A stretch of DNA of 64,000 bases from Candidatus Mycoplasma mahonii (GTDB lineage Bacteria; Bacillota_I; Bacilli_A; Mycoplasmatales; Metamycoplasmataceae). Below, in pieces: positions 8,901 through 17,863 of this stretch. The stretch lies in the NCBI RefSeq assembly GCF_030550815.1, contig NZ_CP114583.1, positions 571,818-635,817 of the forward strand, written 5' to 3'. Every line of letters begins with the position of its first letter. Position 1 is the stretch's first letter. A model generated the notes under the pieces. It made no database searches. It was not told the origin of the DNA and worked only from the letters and a program-made list of their open reading frames with translations. Both the position numbers and the translations under genes were made by a program.

Positions 8901-11403
8901 ATGATCCTATATTTGTTGTACTAAACAAGGCCTCAACGTCCTCAATAGATAAGGCGTTGTCAATACTACTTAAGCCATTAGTTTTTATGTTCTCATAAGT
9001 AGTTTGAGCAGCAAAAGGAATAGAATTACCAACTAAAATAGTTATAGATAAATTATCAAAATAATTTGTAAACGCCGCCTTACTTTCAGTTTGAGCTGCT
9101 ATCAGTAATTCTGTTGTTGTATTTTGTGCTGGTGTAGGACTTAAATCAGTAGGTGTTGCTGCTGGTATTGTTAAATCACTTGCTCCATTATTTAAAACTG
9201 CAGTAATGGTAATCGTTGTTCCAGTAGCATCATAAGTATAAGTAAATGCACCCTCAGTGGCATTACCTAATGTAATCCCGTATTTGCTTTGGGCATCATT
9301 GTCAAAAGCTCCACTGTCCACAGCATCAACACTTTTAGCAGTAGCTCCATTTGAAACTAGATTATTAATTCTTGTTTGTTCAGCATTAAGGTGTCTTTGA
9401 TCATTAGCTTTTTTAGTAGCTGCAATTGCTGTTGCTGTATTTTCCGCTGGTGTAGGACTTAAATCAATAGATTCTGGTTGTGGTATTGTTAAATCACCTG
9501 CTCCATTATTTAAAACTGCAGTAATGGTAATCGTTGTTGTAGTAGCATCATAAGTATAAGTAAATGCACCCTCAGTGACACTACCTAATGTAATCCCGTA
9601 TTTGCTTTGGGCAATGCTGTTAAAAGGTCCATTTTCCACAGCATCAGCACTTTTAGCAGTAGCTCCATTTGAAACTAGATTATTAACTCTTAATTGTTCA
9701 GCATCAAGGTGTCTTTGATCATTAGCTTTTTTATTAGCAAGAGCAATCGCTTTATTATAAGTTACTAATCCTGCATCGGCACCATCTCTTAATGATCCTA
9801 CATCTCCTTCTGCATTAAATAAGGAATTCAGATCATTAATAGACATAGCATTGTCAATACTATTTAAGCCATCAGTTTTTATGTTCTCATAAGCAGCTTT
9901 AGCAGCCGAAGGTTCAACGGCATCACCCTCTAAACTAGTTTTAGTTAAAGCATTAAAATAAGCTGTAAATGCATTCCTACTTGTAGTTTTAGCTGCTAGT
10001 AAATTTGCAGCAGTTTCTATTTCTGTATTTTGTGCTGGTGTAGGACTTAAATCAATAGATGTTGCTAATGGTATTGTTAAATCACTTGCTCCATCAATTA
10101 AAACTGCAATAATGGTAATCGTTGTTGTAGTAGCATCATAAGTATAAGTAAATGCACCCTCAGTGACACTACCTAATGTAATCCCGTATTTGGTTTGGGC
10201 ATTATCGTCAAAATTTCCCTGGGCTTCAGCATCAGCAATTTTAGCATTAGCTCCATTTGAACTTAGACTATTAACTCTTAATTGTTCAGCATTAAGGTGT
10301 CTTTGATCATTAGCTTTTTTAGCAGTGGTGTTAGCAAGAGCAATCGCATTATTATAAATTACTAATCCTGCATCGGCAACATCTTTTAATGATCCTACAT
10401 CTCCTTCTGCATTAAATAAGAAATTCATCTCATTGATGTTTGAAGAAGTATTGATGCTATATACACCATCAGTTTTTATTTGGTCATAGATAGCTTTATC
10501 ATTATCTGCTGTAACACCCTCATTGAAAGTAGTTACTTGTAGTGAGTCAAAATAACTTTCAAAAGCCGTAACTCTAGATGATATGTCTTCACTACTTAAT
10601 GCTACCAAGAAATTGCTTACTGTAAAACTTTTGTTAGCATTAGTTACTAGCACTTCTAAAACTCCGGTTCTATCATTTTTGGTAATTTCAATGTCACTTA
10701 ACAACATTTCATTTTTACCAATTGTTCCTTCTGGTAAAACTTTTATTAGTTCATTAAATATATCTATATCTAGTAAATTAGAAACTATTTCATTTGGATT
10801 AAGTAGTCCTTGTAAAGCAGTCTCTGAACCAAGTGCTTTAATAGCAAAGATTAATGTGCTTGATAATAAAAATGGACTATTTGGGCTAGTAATTCTATCT
10901 ATCATCCTAGCAGTTGGTTGTTCCATCGCAGTTGTATTAAGCTCTTTATTTTTAGTAATTGCAGCTTTAATAACTGCTTCACTTTCTTTGGACCCTGATT
11001 CTAATAATTTAAGTAAAGTTACTTCACCTGTTGTTTTAACAACATTAAAAATAGCTTTAATGGTGTTAAGATTATCTTGAATTGCTGCTACACTTTGCAC
11101 AATAAAACTTGCATGAGTTGAAACCGTTGCTCTTGGTAATACTCCAGTAGCTGTCAATACTAAATTATCCCCATCATCATTCATATCAATCACATTGATA
11201 TTAGTAAGTCCTAATTTTAAATCTTGAAAGGTTTCTTTGAAAGTATCATATTCTCTTGACTCTATAATTTTATCATCGACTAATTTCTTTCCTGGTGTGA
11301 TGTAAACCCTGTCACCATTATTCATCATTAATAATGGAACTGCTATAGCGGTTGTTACTATTGCTCCAATTCCAATGCTAGATACTATCTTAATTTTTTT
11401 CAT
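5992..11403 (-). CDS. Giant repeat surface protein A (1803 aa)
   Basis: The protein is continuous only with UGA as Trp; the standard code breaks it into at least four pieces. The start ATG 11401-11403 follows AGGAG. Residues 1-28 (MKKIKIVSSIGIGAIVTTAI...) are a signal/anchor segment without a lipobox Cys. Residues 30-300 form the conserved N-domain (YITPGKKLVDDKIIESREYD...FQDLKLGLTNINV). Next come exchangeable helical modules and beta modules (SKYGITLG...FTYTYDATTTTITI...LSPTP), then four helical repeats of about 88 aa (TTAKGFITTIVDGYAT). The last ~490 residues differ: Trp-rich, beta-rich, with propeller-like strands (IYFGDDYTRVHKISNDGQ, IFNWDATHIAVVTQKGTLHI, GFYVVGGSTGKVALLD). It is probably displayed on the outside; adhesion or antigenic variation is inferred, not shown. 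Paralogous to the genes at 34.3, 44.1 and 59.2 kb. Confidence 0.88.
7690..8520 (-). repeat. Tandem 264-bp repeats in surface gene A
   Basis: Near-identical 264-bp units (88 residues, beginning TTAKGFITTIVDGYATADP) occur in a row; for example the units around 7,964 and 8,228 are exactly 264 bp apart and almost the same in sequence. The period is a multiple of three, so gain or loss keeps the frame. Confidence 0.85.
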
Positions 11404-11454
11404 ATATATCTCCTTAGTTTAAGTATGTGTTATACCTAAAGCAAATACTACCAA

Positions 11455-11520
11455 CATTAATTATAAAATATATTAATTTTATAAATATGAAAATATATGA
11501 TATTTAAAAATAACATATCA
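11455..11520 (-). promoter_or_regulatory. Promoter region of surface gene A with the family box
   Basis: On the minus strand the box ATGTTATTTTT (complement at 11,506-11,516) precedes a TATAAT (complement 11,460-11,465) by about 40 bp. The same box and TATAAT lie upstream of genes C, D and E. Confidence 0.55.
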
Positions 11521-11639
11521 TAATTTTAACAAAAAATTATTAGACTTGCAAATCATTATGAGCGCACCTCAAATAAATGATTTATTTATAAAATTACCAA
11601 AGAATTAAATATTAAAATAAAACGAGTTCAATTATGTTT

Positions 11640-12060
11640 AAAAAATGTTTGTTATTTCAAGCGACAAATCTATTGCAAACAATATCCTTGAAAGTCTAAA
11701 ACAAAAAGAAAATATGATGTGCCCACATGGAAAAATATATAGTGAAGAATAAGCGCAAGCGCAAGAATATTAATAGGTGTGCTGAAAAGTATAAAAAGTT
11801 AAGTAAATTTATTAGGCAAACATATGATACCTGTTAGTGTTTGAGTTAGTAGGCAATAAAACTCTTAAAGATGCATCAAGAGATCTATGGCAGGCTACAT
11901 TTATAAGTATTTAGAAACTTTCCTTGATGGTTAAGTTAACAAGTCAACAGTTTATTGATTAATAAAATGTAGGATTATGGCAATTTTCTCAACCATAACT
12001 ATTCAAGTCGCATTACAACATAATTTAAAATATGATAAAAGAAGAAGAAAAATTTATATG
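11640..12060 (+). pseudogene. Decayed transposase-like fragment
   Basis: The plus strand carries broken frames: FVISSDKSIANNILESLKQK, then MMCPHGKIYSEE, then RCAEKYKKLSKFIRQTYD and TLKDASRDLWQATFISI, separated by stops and frameshifts. The order (a Cys/His motif near the start, then a helical region) loosely recalls insertion-sequence transposases with an N-terminal zinc ribbon. Too degraded to assign a family. The rest of the 11.4-12.1 kb gap shows no gene. Confidence 0.3.
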
Positions 12061-12108
12061 AAGCAAGAACATAAATCATATAATATATATGTGTATGTAA
12101 GATCTATA

Positions 12109-12134
12109 AAAATAGACTCAATTGAGTCTATTTT
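12109..12134 (-). terminator. Terminator of the rplU-rpmA operon
   Basis: A perfect 26-bp palindrome, AAAATAGACTCA followed by its complement, lies downstream of rpmA, with flanking T/A runs. Confidence 0.75.
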
Positions 12135-12160
12135 GTTTCGTCTTTTTTAACTTCTATTTT

Positions 12161-12454
12161 TTAAGCCGCTGGTTTAGCTGTTGGATTCTTAACTTTTGTT
12201 TTTACTTGGACATAAGCTGACGCATACTTTCTATTTCTTCTTTTTTCGAATTTAATAATTCCATCAATTAGAGTGTATAGAGTATGATCATTACCGATTC
12301 CAACATTATTTCCAGGGTGAATTTTAGTTCCCCTTTGCTTATAAATAATTGAACCTGCAAGTGCAAATTGACCATCAGCTAATTTGGCACCTAGTCTGCG
12401 TCCTTTGGAATCTCTACCGTTTTTTGAACTTCCACCTGATTTAACTGATGACAT
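12161..12454 (-). CDS. rpmA: 50S ribosomal protein L27
   Basis: A 97-residue protein with the L27 core [35 protein letters not shown] and [12 protein letters not shown]27 sits near the peptidyl-transferase centre with its N-terminal tail. Many Firmicutes and some mycoplasmas carry a cleaved N-terminal extension (removed by the Prp protease); here the protein begins [13 protein letters not shown] with no such extension. It starts 3 bp after rplU, in the same operon. The C-terminus is extended and basic. Confidence 0.96.
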   Translation of the reverse strand: MSSVKSGGSSKNGRDSKGRRLGAKLADGQFALAGSIIYKQRGTKIHPGNNVGIGNDHTLYTLIDGIIKFEKRRNRKYASAYVQVKTKVKNPTAKPAA

Positions 12455-12457
12455 AGA

Positions 12458-12757
12458 TTATCCTTTCACTTCAGTGATTTTCACACGAGTGTATGGTTGA
12501 CGATGACCATATTTCTTTTTTCTAGTAGATTTAGCTATATGACGATAAACAATAATTTTCTTTTGTTTACCTTGCTTCTCAATTACACCATTAACTGATG
12601 CTCCTTCAAGAAGAGGTTTTCCCAGTTTTTTTTCAACCATTAAAACTTCTGAAAATGTGACTTTATCACCTTCTTTACCTTCGATTTTTTCAATGAAGAT
12701 AGTATCATCTTTTTTAACGATTAATTGTTTACCACCAGTTTTAATAATTGCAAACAT
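12458..12757 (-). CDS. rplU: 50S ribosomal protein L21
   Basis: A 99-residue protein, normal length, with MFAIIKTGGKQLIVKKDD at the start and YRHIAKSTRKKKYGHRQPYT near the end, both diagnostic for L21. It binds 23S rRNA. First gene of the rplU-rpmA operon and preceded by an L21-type leader, which suggests autogenous control. Confidence 0.97.
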   Translation of the reverse strand: MFAIIKTGGKQLIVKKDDTIFIEKIEGKEGDKVTFSEVLMVEKKLGKPLLEGASVNGVIEKQGKQKKIIVYRHIAKSTRKKKYGHRQPYTRVKITEVKG

Positions 12758-12760
12758 TTT

Positions 12761-12840
12761 ATGTTCTCCCTAATTGTGGCTCGCCTTTAAGGTGCTATGC
12801 TTTAATACCTATTCAGAACGGTTACTTAAAGTAACCCGTT
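12761..12840 (-). promoter_or_regulatory. L21 leader (ribosomal protein autoregulation) and promoter
   Basis: On the minus strand a TATAAT box (about 12,840-12,845) is followed by the hairpin GGTTACTTTAAGTAACC, a segment CATAGCACCTTAAAGGCGAG and then GCCACAATTAGGGAG just before the rplU ATG. The last segment matches, from memory, the conserved 3' part of the Firmicutes L21 leader family. Confidence 0.65.
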
Positions 12841-12937
12841 TATTATAACAAAGTAAGGAAAATATTTTTAGTAAATAAAAAATAATGTTAAGTTTTGTCA
12901 ATATGGTAATTATTAAAAAACAAGAAAAGAATTATCG

Positions 12938-13591
12938 CTATACTTCACGATAATCTTTTTTGCTTATTACATAATGCTTTATAAATTTTAAATTAAATAA
13001 GGAAGCAAAGTTCTTAATTCTCTTGGTAGTTATTTTATCATCCAATGATGGCGTGACATTCAGAGATGGATGATTATGAAAACAATAAAAAAGGTCTGCA
13101 TCAGCTTTCAATGCCACTTTCACTATTTCAGTGGGACTTAATAAAATTGAAGTGCTAGTCCCTCGATAGAGCTCCTTGTAGGATAACATCTTGTAATCAT
13201 TATCAAATAAAATTATTAAAAATTTTTCAGTTTTAGAATCCCCAATCTTATTTTGAGCAAATTTAATAATATTTGTTTCATCTTTATATTGATCATCGTG
13301 ATAAGGCTTTAAATTAATCCTTTTCACAAATTCAAATAATGCCAAGATTTCAATGGCCTTTACTTCACCTATTCCTCTAAATAATTGAAGTTCTTTTCTT
13401 GTTGCCTTGGACAGAGATGCAAAGTCCTTATAGTGTTTAATTAAATCTGATGCTAAATCAAGAGCGCTATGTTTTTGTGCCCCTGATTTTAAAAAAATGG
13501 CTAATAATTCAATTTCACTAAGCGATCCAAATCCTCTAAGACTTGCTTTTTCTCGCGGGCGTAAATGTGCCGGCAACATCCTAATAGGCAT
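12938..13591 (-). CDS. radC: RadC-like JAB/MPN-domain protein
   Basis: A 217-residue protein. The N-terminal helix-hairpin-helix part reads PREKASLRGFGSLSEIELLAI and LFRGIGEVKAIEILAL; the C-terminal JAB1/MPN metalloprotease-like domain has CFHNHPSLNVTPSLDD, which retains the H-x-H...S...D pattern. RadC family function is unclear; the old DNA-repair assignment is not firmly supported. The start overlaps the end of the upstream double-glycine peptide gene by 11 bp, so translation may be coupled. An internal Met (residue 5) is an alternative start. The order DNA-processing protein after peptide gene may be accidental. Confidence 0.9.
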   Translation of the reverse strand: MPIRMLPAHLRPREKASLRGFGSLSEIELLAIFLKSGAQKHSALDLASDLIKHYKDFASLSKATRKELQLFRGIGEVKAIEILALFEFVKRINLKPYHDDQYKDETNIIKFAQNKIGDSKTEKFLIILFDNDYKMLSYKELYRGTSTSILLSPTEIVKVALKADADLFYCFHNHPSLNVTPSLDDKITTKRIKNFASLFNLKFIKHYVISKKDYREV

Positions 13592-13835
13592 AATATGACA
13601 CGTTTGTCGTACCAGTTTTTTTGCTTGATGTAGTTGATGATGGTTTATTATCTCATGCCGCTTGAATATTTTCCCCTTTAATGGATCCCTTGTCTGAGAA
13701 GATCGATTTAAATGATGCTACTGCTGTGACTGTTGTTTGAACTAACATCGGAATCATTGCCACTAATCATGCTCATCCGCCATATGTAGTTTCTTGTTCT
13801 TCTTGACTTAGTTTTGTAAATCCTTGTATTTGCAT
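13581..13835 (-). CDS. Double-glycine (bacteriocin-like) peptide precursor
   Basis: An 84-residue gene that is invisible under the standard code because it has three UGA (Trp) codons. A strong GAGGAGG ribosome binding site precedes the ATG at 13,833-13,835. The first 20 residues, MQIQGFTKLSQEEQETTYGG, match the pattern of leader peptides cleaved after Gly-Gly by peptidase-containing ABC exporters (LSxEE...GG). The predicted 64-residue product starts WAWLVAMIPMLVQTTVTA, a hydrophobic helix, then a polar tail rich in Ser, Thr and Lys. The stop is TAG 13,581-13,583, overlapping radC. No C39-peptidase exporter or immunity gene is seen in the window. It could instead be a small membrane protein with a chance GG. 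Confidence 0.6.
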
Positions 13836-13907
13836 TTTTACCTCCTCATTTAAATATGTATAAAAAACACATGTTTAAACACAAGAAAATAAAAAATAAA
13901 TAAAAAA

Positions 13908-13923
13908 CTAGATATTTATCTAG
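13908..13923 (-). terminator. Terminator after pncB
   Basis: The hairpin CTAGATAAATATCTAG overlaps the pncB stop and is followed on the minus strand by a long T-rich run. Confidence 0.7.
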
Positions 13924-14848
13924 TCAATAATTTTAATCTGGTATTTATTTGATATTTTCTACCAACTTTAGCTAGTTCCTTACCATTGAGTTTAACACTA
14001 TCTGCTGAAAATGTATGTTTAATCTTCAGTAGCGATGCACCAACACCATAAACATCAACTGGTGTATGTGTCTCCTCAAACATATTAATTTTTTCTACAT
14101 TAAAACCAGAAGAAACAATAATCTTAACTTTATTGGCTTCAACATGATTGAGAGCATTACGTAATGATTTAATTAAATTTGGTGTGACACCAAATTCTTC
14201 ATCATTTAAAAACATTGCATCAGAAATTCCTTCAGAAGTATCAATCCTCACAGCAACTAATTCATCACCAAAGGTTTTAAAGCATTTGATAGAATCGCTA
14301 ATAACATCATTATTAAAATCAACTAAGGCCACCAACTTTTCGTGAGGAAAATTGCTTCTATATGATTTTAAGGTTTTCACAATATCTCCATGATGCATTT
14401 GAATCATTGCATGAGGAATTGTACCAATGGCACTTCCATCATGCAAGGCAATATGAGCATCTGTCACTTGAGTCAAAATACCTCCCAAGGCAATGGCATA
14501 GCCATCTCGTTCTTGATTAGTATAATGATCAGAGCGATCACCCATAAAAATCACATCTTTACCCTTAGCAGCTTTAACAACATCACGAGCATTAGAAGCT
14601 AGTGAAGTACTACGGGAAAGAATTCCGTCAATCATTCCCTCATACTCTCCAAATTCATGATAATGACCCTCAAACTCTAACACAACCTCTGTCCCATGAA
14701 TAACGGACCCTTCAGGTAAATACTTAACTGTATATTGTGACAAATCAGTATGTTTTTTTAAAAGCTCTAATACTTCATCCATTCCAGCAAGCATACCTTC
14801 AGGTTGTCGTTGGAAAAACTGCATGGTCACAATGGGTGATGGTTTCAT
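13916..14848 (-). CDS. pncB: Nicotinate phosphoribosyltransferase
   Basis: At least 310 residues. It makes nicotinate mononucleotide from nicotinate and PRPP, the entry of vitamin B3 salvage to NAD. Recognised by TMQFFQRQ, EYEGMIDGILSRSTSLASNA, FMGDRSDHY and GVTPNLIKSLR. The annotated ATG is too late: the same frame continues upstream as KYSAKYFSKTAKISQH, the normal family N-terminus, back to a TAA at 14,942-14,944, but no ATG, GTG or TTG occurs there. The true start may be a rare codon (TTA or ATC/ATA) or a frameshift may have removed it. It overlaps the transporter gene in the upstream part and probably lies under the same FMN riboswitch. Confidence 0.92.
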   Translation of the reverse strand: MKPSPIVTMQFFQRQPEGMLAGMDEVLELLKKHTDLSQYTVKYLPEGSVIHGTEVVLEFEGHYHEFGEYEGMIDGILSRSTSLASNARDVVKAAKGKDVIFMGDRSDHYTNQERDGYAIALGGILTQVTDAHIALHDGSAIGTIPHAMIQMHHGDIVKTLKSYRSNFPHEKLVALVDFNNDVISDSIKCFKTFGDELVAVRIDTSEGISDAMFLNDEEFGVTPNLIKSLRNALNHVEANKVKIIVSSGFNVEKINMFEETHTPVDVYGVGASLLKIKHTFSADSVKLNGKELAKVGRKYQINTRLKLLTR

Positions 14849-14894
14849 GTGTTGGGATATTTTAGCGGTCTTTGAAAAGTATTTAGCAGAATAT

Positions 14895-15992
14895 TTAAGT
14901 ATGATTGAGATTCATTTCTTGAGGTTTAATTCACCTTTTTTTTAAGACATAATATCCAATACCATAGGTCAAAGTGATAGGCATAGCCATTTGCATAATT
15001 AGCACATTCAACCAAGCATCAACATTTGTCCAACCATTATCATTTAGAGTAAAGATTTGCCCATAAAGAGCTGCAGAACCCATGCCTGATGTCACAGCTC
15101 TATGATTAAATGCTAATGGCAAGGCAATCACGGCAATCATCGCCATTAAAGCAGACATAAAAGTGGGAATAATAAGCAACTTGGGTTTCTTGATAAAATT
15201 ATTCATCTGTAGCATTGATGTACCAAGACCAACCGCCAATGCTTGCGATCATTTATTTGTTGATAAATAAGTCATGACGCCAAAGGAAACCATTTGAGCA
15301 GCAGTGGCAGCCATAGCAGCTGTGGCAGCATCACCATGTAAAGATAAGGCAAAGGCAATGGCTGCTGATGAAGTAGGTAATGATAAAGCCAATCCCATTA
15401 AAGCACCCATAATTGGTGCTAATAAAATAGCTAAATAGCGCTTATCATTGATAGTATGTTCAATGATCCATTCTAATAACACAAGGACTGTTGAAGTCAT
15501 ATATGTTAAGAATGTTGCAAGAAATATCCCACATATCACACCAATAAGTGGCACAATAATAATATCTAAAAACATTTCTCATTGGCATATTTTAAAAACA
15601 TACGCAACTACAACTGCTCCGATTCATGCTCCAAAAACATCTCCAGGCAAAAATACTTTTTGGATCCCAATAGATCCACTTCAATTAATCCCATTGCTAT
15701 ATTTGGGAATCATCATCGAGTGACCAATCACAAATGCTGCTAAAGCGATGGCAAAGATTTGTAATGGGCTCATTTTTAATTTCACACCCACTCCAACGCC
15801 AATAGCGAACGGAGTTAAATATGTTAAACCAGATTTAACGGCTTTAATCATATGACTAAAGTCATTATCTTGGTTGATAGCAAACAATCCTATGATGGCA
15901 CCAACAATTAACGAGGCAATAAAACCTCATGTCATCCCAATCATAGAATTCAATCATAATTTTTTATGATTAATTTTTGTATTGATTTTCAT
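14895..15992 (-). CDS. PTS-IIC-like membrane transporter, probably for riboflavin
   Basis: A 365-residue, very hydrophobic protein (about 8-10 membrane segments) when several UGA codons are read as Trp. The start ATG 15,990-15,992 follows AAGGAG. It resembles the PTS_EIIC_2 family (putative IIC-like membrane proteins without a phosphorylation domain): GLTYLTPFAIGVGVGVKL, GDVFGAWIGAVVVAYVFK, LAPIMGALMGLALSLPTSSA and AVTSGMGSAALYGQIF. No IIA or IIB domain or neighbour is present, which argues against sugar phosphotransfer. The FMN riboswitch in its leader points to riboflavin or FMN uptake; I recall a riboswitch-controlled family called RibV in Mesoplasma, but membership needs a comparison. pncB follows in the same operon. 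Confidence 0.8.
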
Positions 15993-16056
15993 TATCAAAA
16001 CTCCTTATAGAGTTTCTGATTTAAATTGTAACGTTTTACACAATGTGCAATAACTA

Positions 16057-16165
16057 TATTCAGACTTATACTGTCGGCTCAGGAATTCCACCTGATCATG
16101 CTCGTGAGAGTACGATGGCTATTACATCCGGTCGGGTTCAACCCATCAGGAAACTGCAACTTTAT
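16057..16165 (-). promoter_or_regulatory. FMN riboswitch (RFN element)
   Basis: The minus-strand leader contains GGGTTGAACCCGACCGG, then TAGCC...CTCTCACGAGCATGATC and GGTGGAATTCCTGAGCCGACAGTATAAGTCTGAAT in pieces. The near-invariant CCGACCGG near the 5' side and GAGCCGACAGTxTAAGTCTG at the 3' side are hallmark FMN aptamer segments. It lies about 65 bp before the transporter start, where it can act on transcription or on ribosome access. Confidence 0.88.
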
Positions 16166-16249
16166 GTTGCAATGAGATTATACATTTATTTGCAAAAATA
16201 ATTAATTATTTAATGGGCTGGTAATTGTCCCTTATATGGTAGGTTAAAT

Positions 16250-16657
16250 AAAAATGACTTACTTGTCATTCTTTTTCTTTGGTGGATTAATTGCTTTGTC
16301 TAAAAGGTCTTGAAAAGGTTTAGGGAGAGGTTCAGTTTGTTTCATTATTTGGTAATAATGTAGTTTATGTCTCAGGGATGATCGCAAAGATTAAGCAACT
16401 GAACATTAAATATAGTTTTTTTGATATAAAAAGGAACTAATTGGTGTGGATTGGTAATCACATATGTAGTAAAATTGTGCTTATATATTTATATTTGCAT
16501 TAAAGTTTTTAACTACAAAACAAAATATCCAATGAAGAGCTTAATGTATATAATGTTTTATTATAGTAATAATGATCCTTATCTAAAGGCGTTGAATATA
16601 CATAAATAAAATTTAAATTATCCAAAAAAGTATTATAATCAATATAGGTCATTGTTA
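16250..16657 (-). pseudogene. Decayed restriction-endonuclease-like gene (copy 2)
   Basis: On the minus strand a start MTYIDYNTFLDNLNFIYVYS runs about 45 residues to a TAA. In shifting frames it continues (VKNFNANINI, YYICDYQSTPISSFLYQKN, SLRSSLRHKLHYYQIMKQT) and ends EPLPKPFQDLLDKAINPPKK-KNDK. The C-terminal peptide and the following hairpin are shared with the relic near 1.3 kb, so both derive from one gene family. The endonuclease link comes only from the P-D/E-x-K-like motif in copy 1. Confidence 0.45.
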
Positions 16658-16710
16658 ATTATTAATGATCTCCATACCTCTTAAATGAGTCTCGGCCTTG
16701 CGCAAACTTT

Positions 16711-16735
16711 AGGATCCTTTAGGATCCTTTTTCTT
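16711..16735 (+). terminator. Orphan rho-independent terminator
   Basis: AGGATCC-TTTA-GGATCCT followed by TTTTTCTT forms a strong plus-strand hairpin plus T run, but no plus-strand gene is recognisable before it. Probably left from a lost gene. Confidence 0.45.
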
Positions 16736-16869
16736 ATATAATATAAAAGTGAAAAAATTGTACAAGGTTGGTAGAATATATTGAATAAAACCAATTCCAA
16801 TTCCCGGAATGACTTCCAAAGAACTTTAGATAATGACTTTAATAGTGGTAATTAGCCCCTAATAGTTAA

Positions 16870-16930
16870 TAGAATAAAATATAAAGAAAAATGACTTACT
16901 TGTCATTCTTTTTCTTTATATTTTATTCTA
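16870..16930. repeat. Long near-perfect hairpin (26-29 base arms)
   Basis: The arms at 16,870-16,895 (TAGAATAAAATATAAAGAAA-AATGAC) and 16,902-16,930 pair almost fully around the loop TTACTT, with one three-base bulge. The core AATGAC-TTACTT-GTCATT is the same as at 1,279 and 16,252. It stands alone about 100 bp beyond the end of the HAD gene and could be its terminator or a mobile palindromic unit. Confidence 0.65.
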
Positions 16931-17024
16931 CTAACCACCAAGGTATAATCACCATTTAATGAGTTATTGATCAATTTCTTAGTAAATGAATTTATCATCA
17001 ATGCATCATCCACAATAAAAGTGT

Positions 17025-17834
17025 CTAAAGATTACGATCAAGTTTTTCACGATGCAAATAATCAATAATAGCTTCACCCAAACCATTTTGTTCAACATCT
17101 GAAGTGTAATATTTAGCTACTGCTTTAACTTCAGGAGTGGCATTATCCATAGCATAAGCACTATTCACGACTTCAAACATCGACAAGTCATTTGACGAAT
17201 CCCCGATGCCCATAGTTTTTGTTAATGGAATATTCAATCTCTTTGCAAGCTCTACGATAGTATGTCCCTTAGAAACACCTTTATGAGTAATCTCCACATG
17301 ATTGGGGGTCATTCTTGCTAGTTGCAAATTTAAATCTTTGGCAAAATCACAAATCAAATCAATTTTTTCAGGATTATCATAAAATTCAATTTTAAAAATA
17401 TCTGTTTTCACTTCATGTGTTTTTTTAATATTGCCTTGTTTAGTCATAACACGCTTAATAATATCAACAGCAGAATGTGGCACATGATGATTAATATAGA
17501 CATGTTCTTTATCTCAAAAAATACATGAAATTTCATGCTTTAAACCAAATTGAAACAATTTATCAGTTAAAGCATGAGGCAACATTGATGTGTAAATAAA
17601 CCCATCATGATCACGATCAAAAATAGCTGCACCATTGGAAGTAATAATATAACGAACATCTAATTGCTCAGCAAGGACTGAAATATTATCAAAATAGCCA
17701 TTGCCCGTACATAAAATAAATTCCACATCTGATTGCTGAGCAGTTTTAATATCAGCAACTGTAGCAGGCATAATAATGTTGTGCGGCTTTTGATAGATAG
17801 TACCATCAATATCAGAGAAAATTATATTTTTCAT
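17025..17834 (-). CDS. Cof-type HAD phosphatase
   Basis: A 269-residue protein with one UGA read as Trp (SCIFWDKEHVYINHH). HAD motifs are clear: motif I DIDGTIY at residues 8-14, motif II TGNGY/TSNGA, and motif III/IV GIGDSSNDLSMFEVVNSAYA. The Cof subfamily of cytoplasmic HAD hydrolases dephosphorylates sugar phosphates, pyridoxal phosphate or flavin mononucleotide; the substrate cannot be read from sequence. It starts 29 bp after the leuS stop in the same direction, so they may share a transcript. Confidence 0.9.
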
Positions 17835-17863
17835 ATTTATATTATAAAGAAAAATAACTCGTG

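Noticed and set aside
14895-15992. Sugar PTS permease
   Set aside because: No IIA or IIB domain or gene nearby, and the FMN riboswitch argues for flavin-related transport.
16058-16165. TPP or T-box riboswitch
   Set aside because: The GAGCCGACAGT...AGTCTG segment belongs to the FMN aptamer; neither the TPP core (CTGAGA...) nor the T-box sequence is present.
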